This document shows, one piece after another, positions 46,913 through 57,419 of a stretch of 64,000 bases of DNA (positions are counted from its first letter, which is position 1; each line of letters opens with the position of its first letter). The position numbers and the translations under genes were made by a program. Below the pieces are notes generated by a model. That model was not told the DNA's origin. It was given only the letters and a program-made list of their open reading frames with translations, and did not search any database. Source of the DNA: Catonia carolina. Lineage: Eukaryota; Arthropoda; Insecta; Hemiptera; Achilidae. The DNA is taken from positions 184,337,283-184,401,282 of the forward strand of contig JAQMRL010000001.1 of assembly GCA_035578175.1 (NCBI GenBank), read 5' to 3'.

Positions 46913-47640
46913 AACATCACGTATTGAAACATGTATTGTCTGCATGACGGTCAGTTAGAGTAGGCTACAATTAATACGGTTGTAAGTAGAAATAAATAAA
47001 TAAATAATTTAAACGCAAGTGGCCACATTTGATTTTAGTTAAGTTTCGGTTAAGTTAGTTTAAGTTAGTTAAGTTAAGTTCAGTTCAGTTAACGTCACGT
47101 ATTGAAGCATGTCTGCCCATAACAGACAGGTGGAGTGTCAAATTATTTACACTCAATCTGTTAGTTGCAGGGCTAAAATAAATAGTTCTGTTTCTTGTCA
47201 CATGGTCAGCCAATTAAATGACTGAATCATTTAAGAACAGAAGAGGTAGAGGTGTAAAAGACACTAATCAGAGTTATCTCCTCTGAAAGTAATGAATTTC
47301 ACTATACAGCCAGACCCTGTGGGGAATGAAGTGAAGTTGTCATTTGCAGAGTGGAAAATATGTGCTTTTCAGAGGGCCCGGCATGCTGATAAGTGTACTT
47401 TTCCACTCAGTGAGGAAGGCAATGGTAAACCACCTCACTCCTCGTTTTACTTAGTAAAACCTCTACAGGTTCAAACCAGCCTTTCGGCTGATGACCTAAA
47501 CAACATTGAAGCATGTATTGTCTGCATGATGAACAGTTTGAGTACAAAATATGGTTGTTAGTAGAAATAAATAAATTATCGGATTGCAGATGGCCATATT
47601 TGATTTTAGTTACTAAGTTTCGTTTAAGTCTTATAGAAGT
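46913..47640 (+). repeat. Tandem duplication split by a SINE-C insertion
   Basis: Unit 1 (46913 to about 47075: CACGTATTGAAACATGTATT, TGTCTGCATGA, GTAGAAATAAATAAAT, TTTGATTTTAGTTAAG) is repeated as 47094-47112 plus 47505-47640. SINE-C copy 6 sits inside unit 2. A TTAAGTTAG-type short repeat (47050-47090) lies between them. Confidence 0.75.
47101..47516 (+). mobile_element. SINE-C copy 6, full length with perfect 12-bp TSD
   Basis: The element (47113-47504, 392 bp) is bounded by ATTGAAGCATGT at 47101-47112 and 47505-47516. It is the best boundary-defining copy: it begins CTGCCCATAACAGACAGG and ends CGGCTGATGACCTAAACAAC. The 3' half contains GGTTCAAACC, which resembles a B box but sits near the 3' end, so it may be coincidental. 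No protein is encoded. Confidence 0.9.
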
Positions 47641-47830
47641 TTTTTAATATTTTAAGTTAAATTTAGTCTGTTATTAAATTAAGTAGTTTAGCTTAATTTT
47701 TAGTTGCAACTCGAATAACTGTAACAATTAATTTAAGCAAATAGTTTTTTAAATAATTTAAAAAAATTTAAATAGATTTTTTATTTAAAAATACCCAGTC
47801 TGGAAAGAACCCGGAATAAACGTCACAGTA

Positions 47831-48837
47831 TTTAATAAATAAACATGTACATTAACGTGTGCATTTTATTTGTACGCTACCCTTATATTTTACCTTATCT
47901 ACAGTAGACTATGTTTAATTTAATTTTTATCTAATACTTTAGTTTAATTTTATTTTATTAGTAATCTATATATATTAAATTAGTTATCTATATATTAAAG
48001 CGAAAATATTCACGAATGTACTAGTTTATTCCGAATGTTATTCAGAGGAAGCAAATCGAGGAATTACAGAAAATATCTTTTTGTTAGTAAAAATTGAATT
48101 TCCGTGGGTACGATTGATTCTATATTTAAATGAAAACAAACGTTATTTAATTTTGTTACGTATTTGATACACATCGTCTATACCCACATATTTAAATTTA
48201 AAAATTGTTGAACTTGTGCTAAATAAACATTCCTAAGCCGGTACTTATCGTAAATGACTTGAAGCTGTAAGGAGAAGCCGATCTAATATTTTCGTGGAAG
48301 ATAATTAGTTAGGCTATAGAAATCACTGAAAGTTTAAAGAGTTACTGTGCAAATGATTCAAACAATGATGATGATGATTAATTAAAACTCACTATACATT
48401 TATCTATTCAGTCCTTCATTCATCGTGTTGTATTTGAAGGACCCCGCGTATCTAACTTTAATGTGAATGTCAGTTCGACATTCCATAACCGAGCTGTTTG
48501 AACCGCTAGCTGACTGTTAGCTTTAGATGTTATCTATTCGAGTGAAAGTAATGATACTGTAATTGAAATTCTTCTCGGCATAACTCCTTCGCCTGAATAA
48601 TTGTAGCAGTGAACCAATAATAGTTTCATCTGCAATCAAAAGGAAGATGTAAACAAAAATACGCTTCCTCAATAATAGCAAAATACATAAATTACGAAAT
48701 AGTTTTGAGCATAGTTATTCATAATTTAGTAATCTTGAAAAAAAACAATGAATTATTTATATTGTAAATAAAAATCAATACTTTTCTAAGTGTTTCATTA
48801 TTAGTATAACAATAATTTTTTCTAAAAATAGTAGTTG
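47831..48837. other. AT-rich intergenic stretch
   Basis: Nothing recognisable, apart from a (GAT)n-like run at about 48367-48379. Confidence 0.45.
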
Positions 48838-48975
48838 TCAGCGTAACTGGCTTCTATAACAGTGAACCTGGGTTTGATTCCCGATCGTATCTGGCATTCT
48901 TTCTTCACTCATTTTCATCGTCTGCATTAGCATTAGTGTGCAAAATAGTTGGACGTAAAATGAAAACAATACACT
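48838..48975 (+). mobile_element. tRNA-headed SINE, family 2
   Basis: It starts within the head (GTCAGCGTAACTGGCTTCTA), with a B box GGTTTGATTCC. It is followed by ATCTGGCATTCTTTCTTCAC, CATTTTCATCGTCTGC and ATTAGTGTGCAAAATAG. It lacks the first ~10 bp of the head. Confidence 0.75.
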
Positions 48976-49227
48976 TATATAGAAAATGAAGCCTGCAGAT
49001 TTTCTTATATTAATATCTGTATACTATATGAAATAAATTACAATTACGAGTGCAGTCATCAACATGGGATCAATAGATTAAAGTAGTTTTTGCTGGTATA
49101 GATTGATGCTTCAGTTCTTTTATTCAAACCCTAAGGAAAAAACCGAATTTCAGCTGTCTAGGTGATCAGGGGTTGAGAGAACAATGATAAATGAGTAATT
49201 AAGTGCATTAGGTCTTTTGCATTTACA

Positions 49228-49791
49228 TACCGGTTGTCCCACGATAAGGTTGCTATTTTTGAACTGATATGCCGGACGTATCGCACACTCTACAGACTGG
49301 AAACTTTAAAGTTATAATAAATAGATATGTAAAAAGTACCCTCAAGTTTCATTTGCTTATGATTAATCAAAACAAAATGGCGGAAAGTAATTTTATTTGC
49401 ACAACCAATTCAAATTGATGAATTGTTACAATGTTACTTAAGTAATAAAATGAAAGAAATATGAATGTGATAAATTATTAATAAACACAATTTGTTTCAT
49501 TAACCTTTATTCGAACTGATGTCCATCAAAAGCAATGCACTAATAGCAACGGAACAAAAATGAGTCATAAGCGTTTTTGAAAAATTGCTTAAGTATCAAC
49601 AGCAGTTCCTCTTCAAACAGCCTCATTAATTCATCGTCTGTTGCAATGGTGAGAAAAAACTTTTTCCTTCAAACTCGAGGGTACGTTTTTTACATCTGTT
49701 AATTATAACTGTAAAGTTTCTATTTTGTAGAGTGTGTGATACGTCTGGCATATCAATTCAAAAATAGCAACCTCTTCGTGGGACACCAGTA
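49228..49791 (+). mobile_element. Mariner-like MITE with ~120-bp TIRs
   Basis: Arms 49228-49350 and 49670-49791 are inverted repeats. They start TACCGGTTGTCCCACGATAA and, reversed, TACTGGTGTCCCACGAAGAG, followed by GGTTGCTATTTTTGAA in both. TA is present at both ends. The interior (~320 bp) does not encode a transposase. Confidence 0.75.
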
Positions 49792-50054
49792 CACAAATTG
49801 TAATTTAATGAAGTAATTACGTAAGGAATTAATTTCTACTAAAGGATTCGTTTTTGTTCGTAATTTAAAGGCAGTTACAACGAATAAAAATGTTTTAAAT
49901 GACCTTGGTTATGGTATTTCATAGATACGCAGAGTATTTCTTCCACAAAAGTCTGATTTCGCATTATTATCTGTAAGCCAACATAATGGAATCCACTCAT
50001 TTTCATTGTCTGTGATTAATAAAACGTATATTTTATTACATATATGAATACTTT

Positions 50055-50214
50055 TTTTCTACGTTTACACTAATTGTTTTGCACACTAATGCAACTACAG
50101 ACAATGAAGTCTGATAGATAGAAATGAGTGATGAAAGAGAACCAAACCTAACCGGGAATTAGACCCGGAACCTTGGCGTAGAAGGAGTTGCGCTGACTAC
50201 TATACCAGCCGGCC
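50055..50214 (-). mobile_element. tRNA-headed SINE, family 2
   Basis: The minus-strand head is GGCCGGCTGGTATAGTAGTC with a B-box-like GGTCTAATTCC. It is followed by GGTTAGGTTTGGTTCTCTTT, CATCACTCATTTCTATC and a TTAGTGTGCAAAACAATTAG tail. Confidence 0.75.
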
Positions 50215-50220
50215 TATTAT

Positions 50221-50944
50221 GGGGAGACTGTACTTTGTATCCCGCTAATGTTAAATTTGCTATTTTTAGGTACATTTTTCATAAGATTGATGAAAGTTAC
50301 GAAAATGAAACTTTACACACTTATAGTTGTAGAGTGTTTTTAGCTACTGACATTTTTTTAATTTAATCTGTTCGACCATAAAGTTTTTAAAAGAATAACA
50401 AAAATAATATAAAATGTTTATAATTTTGTTCTACGTTTTCTGCATATTACTATTTTTTTTAGCATCTGAGGAAGTAAAAACAATGTCGGTGAATGTGGAT
50501 GTACATGATAATTAATTGGTAAAAATTTCAGCCTAGTATGTTAAATGGTTTCTGAGAAAAACGTAAGTGTTAAAAATCTACATTTACGGGAAAAGGCACA
50601 AAATGAGAAACAAAATGCACACAAACAAGTTTAATTTTCCATCAACACTTGGTTAGAATACTGTACCAACAGCGGAGAATATTAAAAATAGTGAAGCAGG
50701 TATTTTAAAAAAACTAAAATTCTTTTTGCATTAAAACGAGCAATATAAAACTATGAAAAATATTTGTTCTTGGCGACATATTAATTTTTTGGGGATAAAC
50801 CTGATAAAAACTTAAATGTTTTTTCATTAAAATAATATTTTCTTGTAAGTTAATGTTTTTGTGGTAGGTCTAGGTCTAAACTATTGAAAAACATAAAAAA
50901 CCGAAAATCAAAATTATCAGTCAATACCATCATACAGTCTCCCC
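50221..50944 (+). mobile_element. TIR element with GGGGAGACTGTA ends
   Basis: It begins GGGGAGACTGTACTTTG and ends, reversed, GGGGAGACTGTATGATG: a perfect 12-bp TIR followed by weaker similarity. About 724 bp, AT-rich, no coding capacity. It directly abuts a family-2 SINE (50214). The left part recurs at 20895-20998. No clear target duplication, so the superfamily is unassigned. Confidence 0.65.
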
Positions 50945-51561
50945 TTTTAATACTCAGTGGAAAAATTTATATATTCAGACGTGATAATAAATAAATAAAT
51001 AATTGACAGAAATCTGTGGTATTAATGGTTGGTTGATGAGATAGGCGTACTTACATTAAAAAATGCATATTTTCACGGTAAAGTAATACAAAAACAGCCG
51101 ATTCATAGCGTAACAAATATTATTAAGAAATTAAATACAAAAATGGTATCGGAAAATATTGTTATCGGTTACAGTTCATTAACCATAACATTTAAAATAC
51201 TGAGTCCGACCGTAAGAAAGTTGAATGTGTCAAAATTTTACGAAATATATGCTTATTTTTTACACGGTACACTGAAAAAGAATTATGTAAATTAATTTTA
51301 ACAAATTATTATTTTAAATTTGTTTCATTGCTCTTTCATACTGCTTGAGTGGAGTGTTTTTTGATCTAATTGTTTCATGATCCTTGACTAAGAGCTCTGT
51401 ACTTTCTGGTCACTATTTACAAAAGTCTGTATCAAGATTGACATTTTATTAAAAATAAAATGTAATTCCTGGCTAGTGAAAAATTAGCTAACAAAATAAC
51501 AAAATATTAAAGAAAGCAAGATTACTTACCTTAATCAATATGTAGTAATGAAAATTATTTA
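50945..51561. other. AT-rich intergenic stretch
   Basis: The 88-codon ORF at 51029-51295 resembles no family known to me and has AT-driven composition. Confidence 0.4.
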
Positions 51562-52340
51562 AAAAATCTGGTGTGAAACACTCACACAACTTTCTCTTTC
51601 CAGTGCAAATAATTAACAATAAACCCAACATTAGTAATAAAACATAAGAAATAAACAAAAAACTAACCTCAATAAACATAACCTAATTTTAATCATGAGT
51701 GAAAGACGCAAAATGAAAATCAACCTCAGTTTGGCTTAGAAATACGGAAAATCACTCTTTCTCTCTAAACTAGGCTCTGTAGAGAAAAATTCTCTGAATA
51801 AAAGTTGTAGATCTTTTAATTTTCTATAAATTTAATTATATACACTTTTGTCGTAAAATGCATACTAAGGCCGAAATGTTAAAAAAATCGATTTTTCTCA
51901 CGTTTTCGTGAGAAAAAAAAACAGAAAATCGCAAATTACCGCTAAACTAAGCATTATACAAAAAAATGTTTGAAATAAAAGTTGTAGAATTTTACATTCT
52001 CTACAACTTTTATTATATACATTTTTGCGCTTAAATGCATATTAAAGCCGCAATCTTAAAAATACCATTTTTACGTGAAAACGCTTCTTCAAGAATTTCA
52101 GCAGACATGGTGCCTCCCTATCTTGTAAAGCATAAAAAATTTAGTAAACCAGGCGATTTTTTTTAAAAAACGTAGGAGTCGTTTTTGAAAAAATCGCAAA
52201 AAACTGAAAAATGACACGAATAAACTACTACTTCCGGTTGACCGATTTTGATGAAAATGTTCGTGTCGGGTCCGGTAGTGGTATGTAACTTAAGTTTCAA
52301 GTTTCAAGTTCGTACAATGTTCCGTTCTTGAGATATTTTG

Positions 52341-52377
<37 letters not shown>

Positions 52378-52441
52378 CAATCGCTAAAAACAAGTTTCAA
52401 GTTTCAAGTTCGTACAATGTTCCGTTCTTGAGATATTTTGT

Positions 52442-52472
<31 letters not shown>

Positions 52473-52477
52473 CACAC

Positions 52478-52561
<84 letters not shown>

Positions 52562-52693
52562 CAATCGCTAAAAACATGTTTTTTGGGTTCAGGGGGTCTG
52601 AAAACGTATAGATCCGGTGAAAACTCGATTTCGAAAAATCGACATGAAAACAATACTTTCCTTCCTATGTATTCATATAGGCAAGTGAAAGTA
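51562..52693 (-). repeat. Repeat A copy 6 (full length, with expanded CA tracts)
   Basis: The clearest full-length copy. The right end is at 51562 (reversed: CACCAGATTTTTTAAATA), and the left end at about 52690 reads CAAGTGAAAGTA. Inside, the stretch 52292-52391 is repeated from 52392 onward, so the family's internal CA run occurs twice. The ORFs at 52338-52571 and 52384-52779 are mostly translations of the CA/TG repeat. Confidence 0.85.
52344..52558. repeat. Duplicated (CA)n microsatellite
   Basis: Tract 1 spans 52344-52374 (~30 bp). Tract 2 spans 52442-52558 (~117 bp) with three single-base interruptions (CG, TA, CG). They are separated by AGACCAATCGCTAAAAAC and a 50-bp segment identical to 52292-52341. 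Confidence 0.95.
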
Positions 52694-53333
52694 AAAATGT
52701 AATCATTCTGTTTGAGCAAGATTTTCAGACAGACTGAAAAAAACAGATCTGAAAATATAGTGAGAAATTGAACCGTCAAGAAATATGTGAAAAATTTTCA
52801 CTATTTAGTAAACATATGACAGTTTAGTTTAGTGGAAACGTAATAATGTTATACTAACATTTCAGTCAGATAGATCATCTGAAACATAAATTATTTATGA
52901 AACAAATATTAAGTTAAATTTTTTATCTTTTCTTTTCTTGTACCTGTAACTGTATAAAATCACAACCAGTGAATGGGATTGAAACAGGAATCGGTAAAAA
53001 AGACTTATTGCTTGGAGGAAAACACACTCAATGTTAGGACTCGAAGGGGTTTTAAAATTTGCAGTTAAATTAAAAACGATGATTATAGAATATAGTTTTT
53101 TTGTATATTTACAAACATAAAAAACAATTGCTTATTGAGGTCCTTGCTTCAGATATATAAGTCGGTTAGGTTTGTGTAACAGTTTCTTCCTGAAAAATTC
53201 TGTACAGTCGTAGAAAACTGCTATTTACTTATGGTATTCGTAGATTGGTTTAAAATTAGCGTTAAAATTCAATAAAAATTTTCCTATTCACTTTCTCAAT
53301 TTTTTTGTTTACCAGCAATAATTTTGTTTTGCT
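52694..53333. other. AT-rich intergenic stretch
   Basis: Nothing recognisable. Confidence 0.45.
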
Positions 53334-53600
53334 TTTATTTTGTCGTCGGGAATTGTACATTACTGACAACCTCCCCTATTCGATTTCTGCTTATTGCTGT
53401 ATTTTTTACGTGAATCCTAATCCACGACAAAATACTGAAAAATACATGAGTTTGAAAAGGGGCCCCCACTAGAGTTTGTTCACGATAACTTTCAGCCGGT
53501 CACCATAAAAATTCGCTTGCCCAATCGGTGTTACTTAACAAATAATAGCGACTTTCCACCAGCTAACTGATTGGGCTGAAGGCCGCAATAAATTTTGACG
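53334..53600 (+). repeat. Dispersed repeat R, copy 2 (with 44-nt core)
   Basis: Aligns with 313-580; positions 53513-53556 are identical to 483-526. It is flanked on the right by a Talua-like fragment, whereas copy 1 is flanked by repeat A, so the shared block ends at about 53600. Confidence 0.6.
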
Positions 53601-53681
53601 TCCTTCAATTTCGGTTGTTTGTTTTAGGCACATTTTTAATTTCGGTTTTTTGTAGAAAAGTATTTTTATTCAACGGTTGTA

Positions 53682-53915
53682 GTCTTGTGCAGACCCGGGC
53701 CGACCGTTCCTGAGCGAGTATGATTAATTAAAAGCCTCCGTATTCAAAGAATTTAATCTTATATATGGATTTGAATACTAGTCAGTGGTTACCGGTGTAC
53801 TTTGATGATTGGGGTTCAATTAACCATACTCTCCCAGGAATGGTCGGCCTAGATGTGTACAAGACTACACCTTATTAACACTTCATCCTGATCTCATTGC
53901 ATTGGGTCATAGGTT
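53682..53915 (+). mobile_element. Talua-like SINE body with an inverted extra arm
   Basis: The plus strand 53765-53915 carries the Talua-like body (GGATTTGAATACTAGTCAGT, GGTTACCGGTGTACTTTGAT, GGGGTTCAATTAACCATA, CAGGAATGGTCGGCC, GTGTACAAGACTACACC). Positions 53682-53730 are an inverted copy of 53817-53865 (GTCTTGT..GGCCGACC..TTCCTG..GAGTATG). The locus therefore holds two opposed pieces of the same SINE. No tRNA head is present. Confidence 0.65.
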
Positions 53916-53962
53916 GCTTATTTTTCTAAATTGAACAGATTGCATATAAATTTAAAATTTTA

Positions 53963-54489
53963 GTCGTTAAGCACAAAGTTTTCTTTTCAGTTATAGGTTC
54001 AAATAATTTTATCTTTTGTAATTTTGTATTATGAGAAACATTACAATACAATTCATTTTTATATACAATAAGGAATTTGTCGTTTCATTAGGGATAAAAA
54101 ATATAAAAAACCCCTTTAGTCAAAAGCAAATATTACATTTGGAAGACGATCTACCTGGAAAAGAGTTAAGTTGCTTCAGTAACAAATTTCTTCTTGTGAG
54201 AGATTTTATGATAACAAAACTGATAGGAAGTATTGTTTTAAAATGTTTCAGCATTAATAATGGCAATATACTATTATAATAGAACACAGAGCGGTAACTC
54301 CATTTCCTGATATATTTATCTAATACAATGAATGGGTTAATACAATTCAGTTCCTGTTCAGTCGTAAAGCACAAAGTTTCCTTTTCAGTTATAGGTTCAA
54401 ATAATTTTATCTTTTGTCGTTTTGTATTATGAGAAACATTACGATTCAATTCATTTTTATACACAACAAGGAATTTGTCGTTTCATTAT
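53963..54489 (+). repeat. Pair of ~128-bp direct repeats
   Basis: 53963-54090 and 54361-54489 match closely (start GTCGTWAAGCACAAAGTTT, shared TTATAGGTTCAAATAATTTT, end TTTGTCGTTTCATTA). The ~270 bp between them is not repeated. The ends lack TG..CA, so they are not obviously LTRs. ORFs at 54031-54279, 54414-54596 and 54120-54464 (minus) are frames through this repeat. Confidence 0.8.
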
Positions 54490-55412
54490 ATAGTACACTT
54501 AAACTGAGTGTGAATAACATAAGCATTTCACGGGTCAAACCTACGTACATTACTTTTCTACTGACACAAAATTTAATTATACAAGAGAAAGCGTGATATG
54601 ATTAGACCACTGTATTCATCATCATATTAAAAACGGACGTACATAAGTTATGGATATTTTGATGATATGATTTTTTTTATCTACAAAAAAATATGAAATG
54701 AGACAACAATTTTTAAACAGAACCTTTATTTTTATTAAAACGTTAATTCCGAACTGAAATTACAATTTGGGATCTAAAACATGTACTTAACAGGTTTTTG
54801 ATAGTTTTCTGTTCTCGTATTGCCATCCGTTTATGTTTGAATTATTTTCTGTTTGAAAAGATAAAAATTTGGGATAGTACGCGGATTTTTATTCAAAATA
54901 CAGAATATTGTATAATAAATTAATGAAGTAAGCTCGATTTTGATACCCTACTTCTATAAAAATATCCTCAAGCGGAGAACATAACAAATAAAAAAAATAC
55001 CATAATTTAAAAACTTTCTAATTAAACCTTGAAGAAAATATGTTTTTTTTTAAGACTTAAAGCCATATTGTCCTATTCGTTCATTTTCTCAGTTATAATT
55101 CACAACAGTAATGAAATTTCTAGTAATAAAACTATTTCACTGATATCTCAAAATTTATTTTAAAAACAACAGAATAACTTTAAGCGATAGAAAACAAAAA
55201 ATTCAGGTTTCTGGTCCGAATCTTAATTTTATAATTTCCTTTCATTAGGTTTGTGTCCAAATTCGTTTTCCAAAAAACACTGTCCTCTCTGTCCGCACAT
55301 CTGGGTATGTGCGCGCGCACAATGGTTGTGAGTACATTTTTACTTAGAACACTTGAGTTTGAATATTTTTTTAATTGGTATTGTTGATTTCAGCGTGTTA
55401 AACCTTTCTTCT
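54490..55412. other. AT-rich intergenic stretch with a CG palindrome
   Basis: Nothing coding. GTGCGCGCGCAC at 55309-55320 is a perfect palindrome of alternating purines and pyrimidines in otherwise AT-rich DNA. Confidence 0.45.
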
Positions 55413-55499
55413 CACTGCCCGGGACTCTAACCCTGGAGCTTCCGCTATTTAGTTCAGTGTAATCTAGGTTTATAAACCTCTACACCACTGAGGTGGCCA
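55413..55499 (-). mobile_element. tRNA-headed SINE, family 1 (diverged head)
   Basis: The minus strand starts TGGCCACCTCAGTGGTGTAG, has a short insertion in the anticodon-equivalent region, and a B-box-like GGGTTAGAGTCCCGGG. Confidence 0.65.
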
Positions 55500-56707
55500 G
55501 AAAGGAATTTCATTCCACAATCTTACTAAAAAATAGTTTACAACAAATTTTAAGTACTCCCTATTTAGGTGTCAATAACCAATTTTTTACCGTACTGCTT
55601 AGCAATGATTCACGATTCGCAGACGTGATGAACACGGAATTAATAAGCGATTTCCATTGTTAGATTGACTGTATGGGAGTCCGCCACCAAGGGTCTAAGA
55701 TAAGAGAAATATTTTATCGGCATTACTCATAGAAATAAATTTTTGCAACGTAGACATACGTAATGAATTTCACAATACAGGCTTATCATTAAAAGTACTA
55801 ATGCTATCATTATACGTAACAAAAAAATTGTGAAGAACAGAATTTTTTAATTTACGTTATAACCAGTGTAGTTAAACAATAAAAAACTATTTTTTCAGGA
55901 ATTGAAGAATTTTAGGGTCATTCGTAAATCACGTGCCTGGAAGGAAGGGGATTAGAAATCACACTTTGTCACTGAGGGTCGTATTGTTGAAAACGTGAAG
56001 CAATTTCTTGTGCTTAATTACGTATGTGTTCATAAAAAAAATTGTATCCTCATACATCAATTAATTTCCGATATTTTAATGACATGTATTTCGTCACTGT
56101 ACTTTGCATATATTTTTTTAACAAGGTGTAGTAATCATTTTGCAATCAAATTTAAATTTGAGTTTTGTGTAGCTCTATTAACTAATATTAATATTAATCT
56201 ATTAATAATACTAATTTTTTATTTCATTATAAAACAATACGTTGAGAACAGATATTATAATTTCATATATAACAGTTAAATTGTTTAGTTCGGAATCTCA
56301 TGGGGAAGATAGGTCAACAATAAAGGTATTTAAGAAGGAGCTTTATCCAAAATTAGTGATTTGTCAGTAAGAATAATTGTGAATGACCCGTTCTGAATAT
56401 GAAAACCTGGAAATAGAACAAAGTAGCAAACGAAAAAATATAATGAGTATACTAAGCATCGTTATTCTCAAGAAATCCTTCAAACAAATATATACACAAC
56501 CCACACAACATATTTGACAATACTATTGTATAACCTGAAGTGTATTTTAAAAAAAGATTTTCCTACGCATCTGGAAAACACGAGCTAAACTACCTGGTGT
56601 ATAAAACACAAATGTATGCCTATATTGTACAAATATTCTACGGAAAGTTTTTTTTGATTTTTATTAATGAGTATGAGAAATAGTTGAAACAATATGTAAA
56701 TTAGATG
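55500..56707. other. AT-rich intergenic stretch
   Basis: No element recognised. Confidence 0.45.
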
Positions 56708-57106
56708 TTAAAATACTTCTTCTTCTTCTTTTAGTGCGCTATCCGTTTCGGATGTTGGCGACCAGCATGGCAATTTTCACTTTGCTGACAGCAATACGGA
56801 AAAGTTCAGCAGATGTCTTTCCGGTCCATTCCCTGAGGTTGTGTAGCCAGGATATTCTTCTTCTTCCTGGTCCTCTCCTTCCATCTATTTTCCCTTGCAC
56901 AATGAGCTGTATCAAAGAGTATCTGGACTCATTCCGCATGACGTGTCCCAAATACTGAAGTTTACGGATCTTGATGGTGTTCAATAATTCTCTGGATTTC
57001 TTCATCCGTCTCAGAGCTTCTTCATTTGTTACATGCTCTGTCCATGATATTTTAAGCATTCTCCGGTACAATCACAATTCAAAGGCTTCAAAGGCTTAAA
57101 ATACTT
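56708..57106 (-). mobile_element. 5'-truncated RTE-like LINE with 11-bp TSD
   Basis: The insertion 56719-57095 is flanked by TTAAAATACTT at 56708-56718 and 57096-57106. On the minus strand the coding end (57071-56739) reads MYRRMLKISWTEHVTNEEAL, YLGHVMRNESRY, QGKIDGRRGPGRRRISWL, then a stop, a ~20-bp 3' UTR and an (AAG)n tail. Upstream, FEL is followed by a stop where a tryptophan is usual. A very short 3' UTR and microsatellite tail fit the RTE clade. The plus-strand ORF here is antisense. Confidence 0.85.
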
Positions 57107-57419
57107 AACGGAATTAAATTTTATAATATTTCGAACAAAATAATAAAAAAAATCATCATGTCTAGTAAAAATTGTATAAAATCGATTTGAAAATACTGAT
57201 CAGTTCATCTTGTTTTTACATCTAGCTTCAAACGAAAATAATTTTAGTGCAAACCACTAAAAGCGAAGGTAAATCTGTGATTCCTATACACAATCAATTA
57301 GCTGTTTCTGCATCCAGAAATGTAGCTTTCTTACTATGAAATCCGCTGACCATATGTATTACCATTTTATCTATCTTTGTATTACACCCGAACGTGAAAT
57401 TACGCGAAATAACGTGGTT

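Larger units (their letters stand above)
46700..47830 (+). mobile_element. Possible decayed LTR-like sequence with internal tandem duplication
   Basis: It contains a TATA-like TTTTATATACAAAGCGGC (about 46843), several AATAAA motifs after a ~180-bp unit, and a duplicated block (next entry), as in many Gypsy-type LTRs. It also has a ...GTCACA end at about 47829. No matching TG end, TSD or coding region was found, so the assignment is weak. Confidence 0.3.

Noticed and set aside
46700..47830. Confident call of a second LTR
   Set aside because: Promoter-like and poly(A)-like motifs exist, but no paired TG/CA ends or target duplication could be found; kept only as a low-confidence possibility.
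51562..52693. Repeat A as a Helitron
   Set aside because: There is a hairpin near the right end, but no CTRR end or TC start was seen and the ends share an inverted motif. Left unclassified.
52338..52779. ORFs on both strands rich in TH or CV repeats
   Set aside because: These are translations of the CA/TG microsatellite.
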